Shown: positions 36,637 to 46,015 of the stretch, piece after piece
Numbering within the stretch: position 1 is the first letter of the stretch
Layout of the letters: each line of letters begins with the position of its first letter
NCBI GenBank assembly: GCA_946405105.1
Contig: CAMJFY010000003.1
Span: 1-64,000, forward strand
DNA: 64,000 bases
DNA from: an uncultured Caryophanales bacterium
GTDB lineage: Bacteria > Bacillota_I > Bacilli_A > Acholeplasmatales > Anaeroplasmataceae
Reading direction: 5' to 3'
Position numbers and translations under genes: made by a program
Notes under the pieces: generated by a model
Database searches by the model: none
What the model was told of the DNA's origin: nothing
Seen by the model: the letters and a program-made list of their open reading frames with translations, nothing else

Positions 36637-37016
36637 GATATAACATCGAAGAAAGCGATAACTGCGTTATAGCAGCACATATCACATTCAGTAAGAACTA
36701 TACCTGTATCTCTTCCTTTAATAACCTTACAAATAGTATCCTTAGATAATTCTTTAAATTTTTCATGAAGCTTTTTAGAATATTTAACTGTACCATTTTT
36801 AATTATTAATCCCAATATAATATTGGCACCAATTAAAGCACCACAAGTAGCTTCCATATTTCCCATACCTACTGCGAAGCCAGAAGTAATGTTCATTAAA
36901 TCATCTAGCTTTTGGTCAGTTAGATCATATAGGGTAGTAATAACTGCCTGTGCGCAATTGCATCTACCTGATGCTTTTAATTGTCTTGCTAATTCAGCTC
37001 TTTCAAGTTTATCCAT
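36633..37016 (-). CDS. C_GCAxxG_C_C family (putative redox-active) protein
   Basis: 127 aa soluble protein with the family cysteines: GRCNCAQAV near residue 18, ATCGALIGANIILGL (the CGALxGA core) near residue 60, and the C-terminal ECDMCCYNAV cluster. Homologs are small proteins of unknown function with a conserved cysteine set suited for metal binding or redox chemistry. AAGGAG precedes the ATG. Divergent from feoA, with about 200 bp between them. Confidence 0.8.
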   Translation of the reverse strand: MDKLERAELARQLKASGRCNCAQAVITTLYDLTDQKLDDLMNITSGFAVGMGNMEATCGALIGANIILGLIIKNGTVKYSKKLHEKFKELSKDTICKVIKGRDTGIVLTECDMCCYNAVIAFFDVIS

Positions 37017-37101
37017 AATAAAAACTCCTTAATTATATTAATTATAATATAGATTCATTATTATTATAAAACATAATTATCGAAAAATTATGAAAAAGTA
37101 T

Positions 37102-37155
37102 TTGCAAATTAAAAGTTAGTGTGATATAACTATTACGTAGTTAGTCAAAACTAAC
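37102..37155 (+). promoter_or_regulatory. feo promoter and inverted-repeat operator
   Basis: TTGCAA (37102-37107) and TATAAC (37125-37130) with a 17-bp spacer. GTTAGT-CAAA-ACTAAC at 37140-37155 is a perfect 6-bp inverted repeat at the expected transcription start, and a further GTTAGT half-site lies in the spacer (37115-37120). The position fits an iron-responsive repressor of DtxR or Fur type; the regulator is not in the window. Confidence 0.65.
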
Positions 37156-37219
37156 AAAATAAGGGGTTATCTTAAACTGTATTTAACAAAATTGTTGTTA
37201 AATTCTGGAAAGGAAAATT

Positions 37220-37462
37220 ATGGAGAAGAGATTAAGTGAATTTAAAATTGGAGAAGTCGGTGTCATCAAGAAGGTTGATGGCGAAGGAAGAGTAAGAAGA
37301 AGATTATTTGATATGGGAATAACTCCTGGAGCTACTGTTATCTTAAGAAAAAAGGCACCACTTGGTGATCCGCTTGAGGTAACCTTAAGAGGATATGAAC
37401 TTACATTAAGAAAATGTGAAGCTAATTTGGCTGTATGTTCTGTTGAGGAGGATAAAAGATGA
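37220..37462 (+). CDS. feoA: Ferrous iron transport protein A
   Basis: 80 aa SH3-like protein: LSEFKIGEVGVIKKVDGEGRVRRRLFDMGITPGATVILRKKAPLGDPLEVTLRGYELTLR shows the usual FeoA pattern (RRRLFDMGITPG, GDPLEV). It assists FeoB in Fe(II) uptake. Its TGA overlaps the feoB ATG by 4 bp, and it is first in an iron-regulated operon. Confidence 0.95.
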   Translation: MEKRLSEFKIGEVGVIKKVDGEGRVRRRLFDMGITPGATVILRKKAPLGDPLEVTLRGYELTLRKCEANLAVCSVEEDKR

Positions 37463-40038
37463 AACATTTTGCGTTAGCAGGTAATCCCAACTGTGGTAAA
37501 ACAACATTATATAATGCTTTAACTGGTTCAAATGCTCATGTCGGTAACTGGCCTGGTGTAACTGTTGAAAAAAGAGAAGGAGATTATAAAAAATTAGATG
37601 AATTAGTATCAATTGTAGATTTACCTGGTATTTATTCATTATCACCTTATACTCCTGAAGAGGTTATATCTAGAAGATTTATTGTAGATGACAAGCCAGA
37701 TTGTGTTATTAACATTGTCGATGCTACAAACTTGGAAAGAAATTTATATTTAACAACTCAAATATTAGAAATGGACGTTCCTGTTGTTATCGCCCTTAAT
37801 ATGATGGATGTTGTTGAAAAAAATGGAGATAAAATTGATTTAGAGGCTTTAGAAAAGGAAATTGGTGTTCCAGTTATTCCTATTTCAGCTCAAAAGAAAT
37901 TTAATCTTGATAAATTAATGGAAGTTGCATATGAAACTTCTAATAAGCCTAGAAAAGGCGTAAGTGTATTACTTGAATCTAAAATCAAAGATTTTATTTT
38001 AGAAGTAACAAAATATATGGAGGAAGAGGATGTTCCTTCTCCTTTATATCATGCTATTAAATTCATTGAAGGTGATTTTATTGAAAAATCACATTCAGAA
38101 AGAATTAGTAAAATAGTAGAAGATTATAAAAAAGAATTCAATGATGAAACATTCGGTTCAGATTTTGAAGCATTAGTCGCAGATGCAAGATATAATTATA
38201 TTGTTAAACATTATTCTTGTCATAGGACTAAAGCTGTAACTGATGTGACAGCAGAAAATAAATCATATAAAATTGATAAAGTATTAACTCATAAGATTTT
38301 TGGTATTCCAATTTTCTTAGCAATATTATTCTTAGTGTTCCACTTTACATTTTCTGAAAATTTATTTTATTTAGGTGGATTATTTAAAAATGTTGCTCCT
38401 TCATTTGAAGGTTCTATATTTGAAGGATTATTCTGGACAGATGCTGGAATAAATTCTCCAGGTGTAATACTACAAAATTTAGTTGTTTGTACAACTGATT
38501 GGCTGTCAGGTCTCGCAGCAGAAGGACTTGCTTCGGCGAAGCCATGGTTAAGTGGTCTTTTAGTTGATGGTGTCCTTGCTGGTGTATTCTCAGTATTATC
38601 ATTTGTTCCTCAAATATTGTTATTATTCTTATTCTTCTCAATATTAGAAGATACAGGATATATGGCACGTATTGCATTTATACTAGATAGAATATTTAGA
38701 AAATTTGGTTTATCTGGTAGAGCATTCCTTCCAATGATTATGGGATTTGGATGTTCAGTTCCTGCAATGATTAATACAAGAACATTAGCAGATGAAGAAG
38801 AAAGAATTGCAACAATTAGAGTAATACCATTCTTCTCATGTGGTGCTAAGCTTCCAATTTTAATTGCAATATCTGGTTGTATCGTTGAATTATTTGGATT
38901 CCCTAATGTTGATTTAATTACTTATTCAATGTATTTAATAGGTATTGTAACTGCTATAGTATCTGTAATTATAATGAAAAAGACAGTAATGAGAGGAAAA
39001 ACTCCTCCATTCATTATGGAATTACCACAATATCATATGCCTGAACCTAAATCTTTAATGATTCATTTATGGGATAAATTAAAGGGATATGTAAAGAAGG
39101 CATTTACAATAATTTTAGCTTCTACAATAATTATTTGGTTCTTACAAAGCTTTACATTTGATTGGAAATTCATTGAACAACAAAATCCTAATGATATTGC
39201 CACTGCAATATATGAAGGTGACGAAGAATTTGTAGGATATGTAAGCGAAGATTATATAGGTTATAAAAATATTGAAGAAAATATTGAAAAGATTAAAAAT
39301 CTAGATGAAACATATGTAGAAGATGGCGAAGTAGTTGTCAGCCTAGATGATTTAGTTAATGAATATACTGAAAATGAATCAGAAGAATATAAGGCTGTAT
39401 TAGATGAAATATTCGTTGATTCTATGAAGGCATATAAAACAATAGTTGAAGATCCTGAATATAAAGATTCTAGTGATTCAATCTTAGCAGGATTTGGTAA
39501 GCTAATTAAACCTTTATTCACACCAATTGGATTTGGTAATCAATTAAATAAAAATGGTTGGGTATATGGTGTATCAGCTGTAACAGGATTAATTGCTAAA
39601 GAAAATGTTATCGCAACATTTAGTGTATTAGCTCAATCAGTTTCAAGAGATGTTTCTAATCCTGATGAATATTTAGAATTATATGCAATGGGTCTTGATG
39701 AAGAAGGTGTATCTGCCGCAGTAATTACAGCAAATGCTACAGGTGTTTCAGGAAATGGATTTAAAGGTTGGCCAGTATTAATTGCATTTATTGTATTTAA
39801 TATGACAACTATTCCATGCTTCGCTGCAGTAGCTACAGCTAAGGGTGAGCTAGGAAAGAAGAAATTCTGGACTACAATTTTATTCTGGATATGTACATCA
39901 TATATAGCTTCAGCAGTGGTTTATTTAGTATTATCTAAATGGTGGATATCATTTATCATTGCTGCTTTAATAGCTTTATTAATAACTGGATTATGTTTAT
40001 TTAGTAAACATATGGATAAGAAAAAAATGATGGTTTGA
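37459..40038 (+). CDS. feoB: Ferrous iron transporter B
   Basis: 859 aa. N-terminal G domain with G1 GNPNCGKTT (8-16), GVTVEK, DLPGIYSL and NMMD, then a GDI region and the membrane core with the two gate motifs (GFGCSVPA and, in the first half, the LSFVPQ segment). Between the helix ending near residue 563 and SILAGFGKLIKPLF (from 673) lies an acidic insert of about 100 residues, where FeoB usually has a short loop. It takes up Fe(II) under anoxic conditions. Confidence 0.96.
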   Translation: MKHFALAGNPNCGKTTLYNALTGSNAHVGNWPGVTVEKREGDYKKLDELVSIVDLPGIYSLSPYTPEEVISRRFIVDDKPDCVINIVDATNLERNLYLTTQILEMDVPVVIALNMMDVVEKNGDKIDLEALEKEIGVPVIPISAQKKFNLDKLMEVAYETSNKPRKGVSVLLESKIKDFILEVTKYMEEEDVPSPLYHAIKFIEGDFIEKSHSERISKIVEDYKKEFNDETFGSDFEALVADARYNYIVKHYSCHRTKAVTDVTAENKSYKIDKVLTHKIFGIPIFLAILFLVFHFTFSENLFYLGGLFKNVAPSFEGSIFEGLFWTDAGINSPGVILQNLVVCTTDWLSGLAAEGLASAKPWLSGLLVDGVLAGVFSVLSFVPQILLLFLFFSILEDTGYMARIAFILDRIFRKFGLSGRAFLPMIMGFGCSVPAMINTRTLADEEERIATIRVIPFFSCGAKLPILIAISGCIVELFGFPNVDLITYSMYLIGIVTAIVSVIIMKKTVMRGKTPPFIMELPQYHMPEPKSLMIHLWDKLKGYVKKAFTIILASTIIIWFLQSFTFDWKFIEQQNPNDIATAIYEGDEEFVGYVSEDYIGYKNIEENIEKIKNLDETYVEDGEVVVSLDDLVNEYTENESEEYKAVLDEIFVDSMKAYKTIVEDPEYKDSSDSILAGFGKLIKPLFTPIGFGNQLNKNGWVYGVSAVTGLIAKENVIATFSVLAQSVSRDVSNPDEYLELYAMGLDEEGVSAAVITANATGVSGNGFKGWPVLIAFIVFNMTTIPCFAAVATAKGELGKKKFWTTILFWICTSYIASAVVYLVLSKWWISFIIAALIALLITGLCLFSKHMDKKKMMV

Positions 40039-40042
40039 TAAT

Positions 40043-40246
40043 ATGCTATGGTATGAAGTATTAATTATAATTGGTATAATTTCATTCGTTGTTATAACTT
40101 TTGCAGTATATGGATATAAAAAATTAATACGCAAATCTAATGATTGCTGTGAATGTCATAATCCAAAAAGAATGAAGAAAAAACTGAATAAAATTAGAAA
40201 AGAATTAAATGAAGAATGTACATGTCCTCATTGTAATTCAAAATAA
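40043..40246 (+). CDS. FeoB-associated Cys-rich membrane protein
   Basis: 67 aa: one membrane helix (about 5-26) followed by a basic cytoplasmic tail with two CxxC-like pairs (NDCCECHNPKR and ECTCPHCNSK). Small cysteine-rich single-span proteins are often encoded directly after feoB in Bacillota. This one starts 4 bp after feoB and is followed by the operon terminator. Binding of Fe(II) or a cluster by the tail is inference. Confidence 0.75.
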   Translation: MLWYEVLIIIGIISFVVITFAVYGYKKLIRKSNDCCECHNPKRMKKKLNKIRKELNEECTCPHCNSK

Positions 40247-40254
40247 TATTATTT

Positions 40255-40282
40255 GACCATATCGCTTGATATGGTCTTTTCT
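40255..40282 (+). terminator. Intrinsic terminator of the feo operon
   Basis: GACCATATC and GATATGGTC with a 4-base loop, then T4. Confidence 0.9.
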
Positions 40283-40356
40283 TATAATATTAAATATTAT
40301 AATCATTGATTTAAAGGCGCTTTTTTGGTAAAATTACATAGGAATGGAGTGATAAT

Positions 40357-42183
40357 ATGGATGATTTAGAAAAATTAAAAAATCGACAAGCATTAATTAG
40401 AAATTTCTGTATTATTGCCCACATCGATCATGGTAAAACTACATTATCAGATAGAATACTTGAAATTTGTGATTCGGTTGAAGAAAGAGAGATGCAAGAA
40501 CAACTTCTAGATTCAATGGAATTAGAAAGAGAAAGAGGTATTACAATCAAATTAAATAGTGTTGCCCTAAAATATAAGGCCAACAATGGAATTGAATATG
40601 AATTCCATTTAATTGATACTCCAGGCCATGTAGATTTTACTTATGAAGTATCTAGAAGCTTAGCAGCCTGTGAGGGCGCAATCTTAGTTGTAGATGCAAC
40701 TCAAGGTGTTGAAGCTCAAACATTGGCAAATGTTTATTTAGCCCTAGATAATAATTTAGAAATATTACCATTAATTAATAAAATAGACTTACCTTCAGCT
40801 GATCCTGAAAATGCTAAAAAGGAAATAGAAGATATAATAGGAATTCCAGCCTATGAGGCAGTCCTAGCTTCAGCTAAAACCGGCCTTGGAGTTAGAGATA
40901 TATTAGAACAGGTTGTATCATATATTCCAGCTCCTACAGGCAAAATTGATGCCCCACTTAAGGCATTAATATTTGATTCTGCATTTGATGCATATAGAGG
41001 AGTAATAATCTTAATTTGTGTTAAAGAAGGAATATTAAGAGTTGGAGATAATATCAAATTTATGGCAACTGGTGCCACATATCAGGTAATTGAAGTTGGA
41101 GTAAGAACTCCAAAAGAGGTTAAAAGAGATTATCTAATGGCTGGTGATGTTGGATACATTACCGCATCTATTAAAGATATTAACAACGTTAATGTTGGTG
41201 ATACAATTACTTTAGTTGATAATCCAGCTTCATCACCACTACATGGATATAGAAAATTAAATCCAATGGTATATTGTGGTCTTTATCCAATTGATTCAAA
41301 GAAATATCAAGATTTAAGAGATGCCCTAGATAAAATAAAATTATCAGATGCATCATTAATATTTGAACCAGAAACATCAGAAGCATTAGGCTTTGGATTT
41401 AGAACAGGATTCCTTGGATTATTACATATGGATATAATCAAGGAAAGAATATCAAGAGAATATAATATTGATTTAATAGCTACAGCACCATCAGTAAATT
41501 ATCATGTATATTTAACAAATGGTGAAATGGTTGAGATTGATAACCCATCTCAATTACCTGAGCCACAATCAATTGCTAGAATTGAAGAACCATTTGTAAA
41601 AGCTACAATAATGACTCCATCTGATTATATAGGTTCAATTATGGATCTATGTCAGAAAAAAAGAGGTACATTTATTGATATGCAATATGTAGAAGAAACA
41701 AGAGCTGTTATTCACTACAATATTCCATTATTAGAAATAGTATATGATTTTTTTGATAAGCTAAAATCATATACAAAAGGATATGCATCATTTGATTATG
41801 AGCTAGGTGATTATGAAGAATCTAAGCTTGTAAAGATGGATATTATGCTAAATGGAGATGTAGTAGATGCCTTATCTACAATTGTTCATAAGGATTTTGC
41901 ATATGATAGAGGAAGAATATTAGTTGAAAAGCTAAAACAAATAATTCCAAGACAATTATTTGAGGTTCCTGTACAGGCAGTAATCAATCATAAGGTAATA
42001 GCTAGATCAGATATTAAAGCCTTAAGAAAAGATGTATTAGCTAAGTGTTATGGTGGAGATATCTCTAGAAAGAAAAAGTTATTAGAGAAGCAAAAGGAAG
42101 GAAAGAAGAAAATGAAAGAAATTGGTTCCGTAGAGGTACCACAGGAGGCTTTCCTTGCTATATTAAAATCTGATGAGGAATAA
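40357..42183 (+). CDS. lepA: Elongation factor 4 (back-translocase)
   Basis: 608 aa GTPase acting on stalled or mistranslocated ribosomes. G1 [13 protein letters not shown], switch I RERGIT, G3 DTPGHVDF, G4 NKID. The C-terminal domain carries the LepA-specific signature [38 protein letters not shown] ribosome site. Followed 19 bp later by a HIT-domain gene. Confidence 0.97.
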   Translation: MDDLEKLKNRQALIRNFCIIAHIDHGKTTLSDRILEICDSVEEREMQEQLLDSMELERERGITIKLNSVALKYKANNGIEYEFHLIDTPGHVDFTYEVSRSLAACEGAILVVDATQGVEAQTLANVYLALDNNLEILPLINKIDLPSADPENAKKEIEDIIGIPAYEAVLASAKTGLGVRDILEQVVSYIPAPTGKIDAPLKALIFDSAFDAYRGVIILICVKEGILRVGDNIKFMATGATYQVIEVGVRTPKEVKRDYLMAGDVGYITASIKDINNVNVGDTITLVDNPASSPLHGYRKLNPMVYCGLYPIDSKKYQDLRDALDKIKLSDASLIFEPETSEALGFGFRTGFLGLLHMDIIKERISREYNIDLIATAPSVNYHVYLTNGEMVEIDNPSQLPEPQSIARIEEPFVKATIMTPSDYIGSIMDLCQKKRGTFIDMQYVEETRAVIHYNIPLLEIVYDFFDKLKSYTKGYASFDYELGDYEESKLVKMDIMLNGDVVDALSTIVHKDFAYDRGRILVEKLKQIIPRQLFEVPVQAVINHKVIARSDIKALRKDVLAKCYGGDISRKKKLLEKQKEGKKKMKEIGSVEVPQEAFLAILKSDEE

Positions 42184-42202
42184 TGAAAGGAGGAATAAAA
42201 AA

Positions 42203-42628
42203 ATGAAAAAGGAAGGATGTCCATATTGCTGTCAAGGTGAGGCTTTAGCTAAATTTGGTGTATTAGCATTTGAAACTGAAAAATCTTTAGTTATTGTTTT
42301 CAAGGATCAATCTCATAAGGGTAGAGCAATCGTAGCATTTAAAGATGACCATGTTGCTGAAATCCAAGATTTATCAGACGCTGATAGAGATGCATTCATG
42401 AAGGATGTATCTGATGTTGCTAAGGCAATCCAAAAGGCTTATAACCCTGATAGAATCAATTATGGTGCATATGGTGATACATTAGGTCATCTTCATTTCC
42501 ACATTTGTCCTAAATATAAGGATGGCTTTGAGTGGGGTGGAACATTCCAAATGAACACTGGAAATTATGCATCTGATGAAGAAATTAATGAAGTAATTAA
42601 GACTTTAAAGGCTAATTTTAGAAAGTAA
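42203..42628 (+). CDS. HIT-family nucleotide-binding protein
   Basis: 141 aa. The histidine triad HLHFHICPKY is near residue 95, with CPYCCQGEALAKFG at the N-terminus and the HKGRAIVAFKDDHVAEIQDLSDAD block in between. HIT proteins hydrolyse AMP conjugates such as AMP-amines or dinucleoside polyphosphates. I use the ATG at 42203, with AAAGGAGG upstream. An in-frame start 30 bp earlier lies within lepA and lacks a ribosome site. Confidence 0.9.
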   Translation: MKKEGCPYCCQGEALAKFGVLAFETEKSLVIVFKDQSHKGRAIVAFKDDHVAEIQDLSDADRDAFMKDVSDVAKAIQKAYNPDRINYGAYGDTLGHLHFHICPKYKDGFEWGGTFQMNTGNYASDEEINEVIKTLKANFRK

Positions 42629-42635
42629 TAAAAAA

Positions 42636-42670
42636 CGGAATTGATTAATTTCAATTCCGCTTTTTTTTTA
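42636..42670. terminator. Bidirectional intrinsic terminator
   Basis: CGGAATTGA and TCAATTCCG with T9 on the plus side and A-rich sequence on the other; shared by the HIT gene and the convergent lipoprotein gene. Confidence 0.88.
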
Positions 42671-43528
42671 TATTTTATTATTTATATAATTTAAGAAATT
42701 CTTATCTCTTGAAATAATATGATAATTATTTCCTTCATATTGACATACAAAATTATTATCTATTTCAATTGTATATAAATTATCATCATTCATTATTTTA
42801 AATTCAAATGTAACAGAATTAGCTATTACATAATCAGTTAAATCAATTTTAACTAGATAAAGGTCATTAATAAAGCTAATCAATGTTCCTTGAATACCTA
42901 GATTAGAAATTGTTATTGTTTGTTCTTGTGTTATTATTTTTAAATATTCTAAATAAGCGCTATCAACATTATTTAGGAATGCGAATGTAGATTTTACTGA
43001 TTTTAATTCATTACCATATCTAACACCGAAATAGTAATATCCATAATGTGTTTTATCAACCTTAAAATTGATTTTATAATATTGGAATACATGAGAATTA
43101 TTGAATTCCTCATAATCAACATTTATTGTCATTACATAGTCGTCAATCTCATATTCCTGCTCTTCTGATTTCTCAGTCTTTTCATAGCTAAAATCATAGA
43201 AGTAGTACTTAGTTACACCAGTGATTTTAACATTTGAATTAGTAGGAAGATTTACCTTTACCTTATATGATTTGTTAAAATCACAATTATATGAATATCT
43301 AAAGATTGTATCATGTACATCAAATGGATCAGTGTTTCCACCCCATACTGATTTTACATAATTACAAATGACTGACTTAGATTCATTATTTTCATCATAT
43401 ATATCTACATAATTGAATTTTTCATCATTCAATTCATTAGCTATGATTTGATATTCCTTTTTAGTACATCCAGCTAATGTTAATATGATGCCAAAGAATG
43501 AAAATATCAGTATAATTACCTTTTTCAT
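42668..43528 (-). CDS. Hypothetical lipoprotein, 286 aa
   Basis: N-terminal signal with lipobox LAGC (Cys21), so it is likely attached to the outer face of the membrane. The rest is rich in Tyr, Asn and Asp and predicted mostly beta, with no recognised domain. The sequence resembles in style the soluble part of the 3.7-kb membrane protein (short charged strands) but shows no clear repeat. GATGTGATG precedes the ATG. Single gene with its own terminator. Confidence 0.65.
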   Translation of the reverse strand: MKKVIILIFSFFGIILTLAGCTKKEYQIIANELNDEKFNYVDIYDENNESKSVICNYVKSVWGGNTDPFDVHDTIFRYSYNCDFNKSYKVKVNLPTNSNVKITGVTKYYFYDFSYEKTEKSEEQEYEIDDYVMTINVDYEEFNNSHVFQYYKINFKVDKTHYGYYYFGVRYGNELKSVKSTFAFLNNVDSAYLEYLKIITQEQTITISNLGIQGTLISFINDLYLVKIDLTDYVIANSVTFEFKIMNDDNLYTIEIDNNFVCQYEGNNYHIISRDKNFLNYINNKI

Positions 43529-43612
43529 TTTTCATCACATCCAAAATAATTTTACAATAAATTATTGTAATAAGAAAGATTAATATCAAAATTCACATAT
43601 TTTACTAAAATT

Positions 43613-43634
43613 AAAGAGCCTCAAACGAGACTCT
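43613..43634 (-). terminator. Probable terminator of metY-metA
   Basis: On the minus strand AGAGTCTC and GAGGCTCT (one G-U pair) with a 4-base loop, followed by TTAATTTT. Confidence 0.65.
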
Positions 43635-43636
43635 TA

Positions 43637-44566
43637 TTACTCATTTTCGTATTTTATAATTGGGTTTTTAAAATCATATGGTGTTAATTGATATACATAA
43701 TAATTTAGCCAATTATAATACAAAATATTTGCGGTAGATCTCCATAAGACATCTACATCAGATTTGTCTTCATTAAAATAATTACAAGGCTCTTTAATAT
43801 CTAAGCCCTTTTTAATATCTCTTTCATATTCACTCTTAAGAGTGTATTTATCATATTCTAGATGACCTAATACGAATACTCTCTTATTATCCTTTGATTT
43901 TAGGATAGTAGTACCACATTCTTTAGAATAGCATAGAGGGATTAAATCTTCACATGCTAGAAGATCCTCTTCCTTGTTGTATGTATATCTTGATTGTGGA
44001 ACATAGAATACATCGTCAATTCCATTTAATAAAGCTTCAAATATAACTGATTTTTTATGTTTAAAAATACCAAATAGCTTTTCTTTTCTTTCTGTTTTTT
44101 CAATGTTGTAGAAGTATTTTAATGCTGCTTGAGCGCCCCAGCAAATAAACATTGTAGAGGTAACATTAGTTTTTGTAAATTCAAATATTTCCTCTAATTC
44201 AGTCCAATAATCAACCTCTTCAAATTCTAGCTTTTCAACAGGCGCACCAGTAATGATACAGCCGTCAAATTTACGATCCTTGATTTTATCAAATGTCGTG
44301 TAGAATTTGTCTAAATGACTTTTTGCAGTATTTTTAGATTCATGAGATTTAGGTACGATAAATGTTAAATTTACCTGTAATGATGAATTAGCTAATAATC
44401 TGCATAATTGAGTTTCAGTCTCAATCTTAGTAGGCATTAGATTTAATATTAAAATATTAATTGGACGAATATCTTGTGTATTCGCTCTATTCGTAGACAT
44501 AACAAATATGTTTTCATTTTTTAATGTTTCATATGCAGGTATGTCCTTTGGAATAATAATAGGCAT
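43637..44566 (-). CDS. metA: Homoserine O-acetyltransferase, MetA type
   Basis: Acylates homoserine in methionine synthesis. 309 aa. Nucleophile Cys142 in FICWGAQAALK, catalytic His and Glu in VLGHLEYDKYTL. Residue 111 is Glu (TGAPV-E-KLEFEEVDYW). In this family Glu111 marks use of acetyl-CoA, whereas Gly111, as in E. coli, marks succinyl-CoA. That fits the O-acetylhomoserine sulfhydrylase encoded immediately upstream, one base away in the same operon. Confidence 0.95.
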   Translation of the reverse strand: MPIIIPKDIPAYETLKNENIFVMSTNRANTQDIRPINILILNLMPTKIETETQLCRLLANSSLQVNLTFIVPKSHESKNTAKSHLDKFYTTFDKIKDRKFDGCIITGAPVEKLEFEEVDYWTELEEIFEFTKTNVTSTMFICWGAQAALKYFYNIEKTERKEKLFGIFKHKKSVIFEALLNGIDDVFYVPQSRYTYNKEEDLLACEDLIPLCYSKECGTTILKSKDNKRVFVLGHLEYDKYTLKSEYERDIKKGLDIKEPCNYFNEDKSDVDVLWRSTANILYYNWLNYYVYQLTPYDFKNPIIKYENE

Positions 44567-44567
44567 A

Positions 44568-45842
44568 TTATAACCTCTCTAGTGCTTGTTTAATGTCTTC
44601 AATTAAATCTTCTTTATTTTCTAGACCACATGAAACTCTAATTAGACCTGCAGGAATACCAGCATCCTCTAATTGCTTGTCTGTTAATTGTCTATGTGTA
44701 GAAGTGGCAGGGTTTAGACAGCATGATCTAGCATCTGCAACGTGTGTTTCAATAGCGATTAGCTGTAAAGACTTCATGAACTTTTCAGCTTCAGCTCTAC
44801 CGCCCTTTAAACAGAATGAAACTACACCACATCCACCATTAGGTAGATATTTTTGAGCTATTTTATAGTATTTATCTCCAGGTAGTCCTGAGTATGTAAC
44901 AGAGGCAACCTTTGGATTCTTAGATAAGAATTCTGCAACTGCTTGAGCATTCTCAACATGCTTTGGCATTCTTACATGAAGTGATTCTAATCCTAGGTTT
45001 AGGATGAATGCATTTTGAGGGGATTGGATAGAACCAAAATCTCTCATTAGCTGTGCAGTACATTTAGTGATGAACGCACCAGCATTACCAAATTTAGTTG
45101 CATAAGTAATACCATGATATGATTCATCTGGTGTACAAAGACCAGGGAATTTGTCAGCATGTGCCATCCAATCAAATTTACCTGAATCTACAATACATCC
45201 ACCTACGGCAGCACCATGACCATCCATGTATTTAGTAGTAGAATGAGTAACAATATCTGCACCCCATTCAATTGGTCTACAATTAACTGGTGTTGGGAAT
45301 GTATTATCAATAATTAGTGGAACACCATGCTTATGAGCAACCTTAGCGAACTTTTCAATATCTAATACTGTAAGTGCTGGGTTAGCAATTGTTTCACCAA
45401 ATACAGCTCTTGTATTTTCTTTAAATGCTTTATCTAATTCCTCTTCAGAAGCATCAGGTGATACGAATGTAGTAGTAATACCCATCTTTGCCATTGTTAC
45501 TGCAATTAAATTGAATGTACCACCATAAATAGATGATGAACAAACAATGTGAGATCCGCATTCGCAAATATTAAATAAAGCGAAGAAGTTAGCAGCTTGT
45601 CCTGAAGATGTTAGCATAGCGGCAGTACCACCCTCTAGGGCAGCAATCTTAGCGGCAACATAATCATTTGTAGGATTTTGTAATCTTGTATAGAAATAGC
45701 CAGATGCCTCTAAATCAAATAGCTTACCCATATCTTCACTTGTATCATATTTCCAAGTTGTAGATTGATAAACTGGAATTTGTCTAGGCTCACCATTCTT
45801 TGGTCTATATCCAGCTTGTACGCATTGTGTATCTTTTTTCAT
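44568..45842 (-). CDS. metY: O-acetylhomoserine sulfhydrylase (PLP-dependent)
   Basis: Forms homocysteine from O-acetylhomoserine and sulfide. 424 aa. Cys/Met-metabolism PLP fold: YQSTTWKYDTSEDMGKLFDLEASGYFYTRLQNPTND, AAMLTSSGQAANF, VDNTFPTPV-like IIDNTFPTPVNCRPIEWGADIV, the PLP lysine in THSTTKYMDGHG, and the C-terminal HRQLTDKQLEDAGIPAGLIRVSCGLE. I use the ATG at 45842 with GGGAG 9 bases upstream; a TTG further up is less likely. No SAM riboswitch is seen upstream. Confidence 0.95.
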   Translation of the reverse strand: MKKDTQCVQAGYRPKNGEPRQIPVYQSTTWKYDTSEDMGKLFDLEASGYFYTRLQNPTNDYVAAKIAALEGGTAAMLTSSGQAANFFALFNICECGSHIVCSSSIYGGTFNLIAVTMAKMGITTTFVSPDASEEELDKAFKENTRAVFGETIANPALTVLDIEKFAKVAHKHGVPLIIDNTFPTPVNCRPIEWGADIVTHSTTKYMDGHGAAVGGCIVDSGKFDWMAHADKFPGLCTPDESYHGITYATKFGNAGAFITKCTAQLMRDFGSIQSPQNAFILNLGLESLHVRMPKHVENAQAVAEFLSKNPKVASVTYSGLPGDKYYKIAQKYLPNGGCGVVSFCLKGGRAEAEKFMKSLQLIAIETHVADARSCCLNPATSTHRQLTDKQLEDAGIPAGLIRVSCGLENKEDLIEDIKQALERL

Positions 45843-46015
45843 GAATATCAACTCCCATTAACAAAAAATTTAAAGTAATTATAGCATAATTATTTTATTA
45901 ATTAAATACGAATTCAAAAATTTCTTAATTTTAAGTCCCTTATTCACTCTTTTTGGTTTACATAATATTGTAAATACCATAATTATTTTATATAATTATC
46001 TTATGAGGATTTACT

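Noticed and set aside
45852-46015. Possible SAM riboswitch or T-box upstream of metY-metA
   Set aside because: The 160-bp gap has none of the conserved SAM-box or T-box sequences and no leader terminator.
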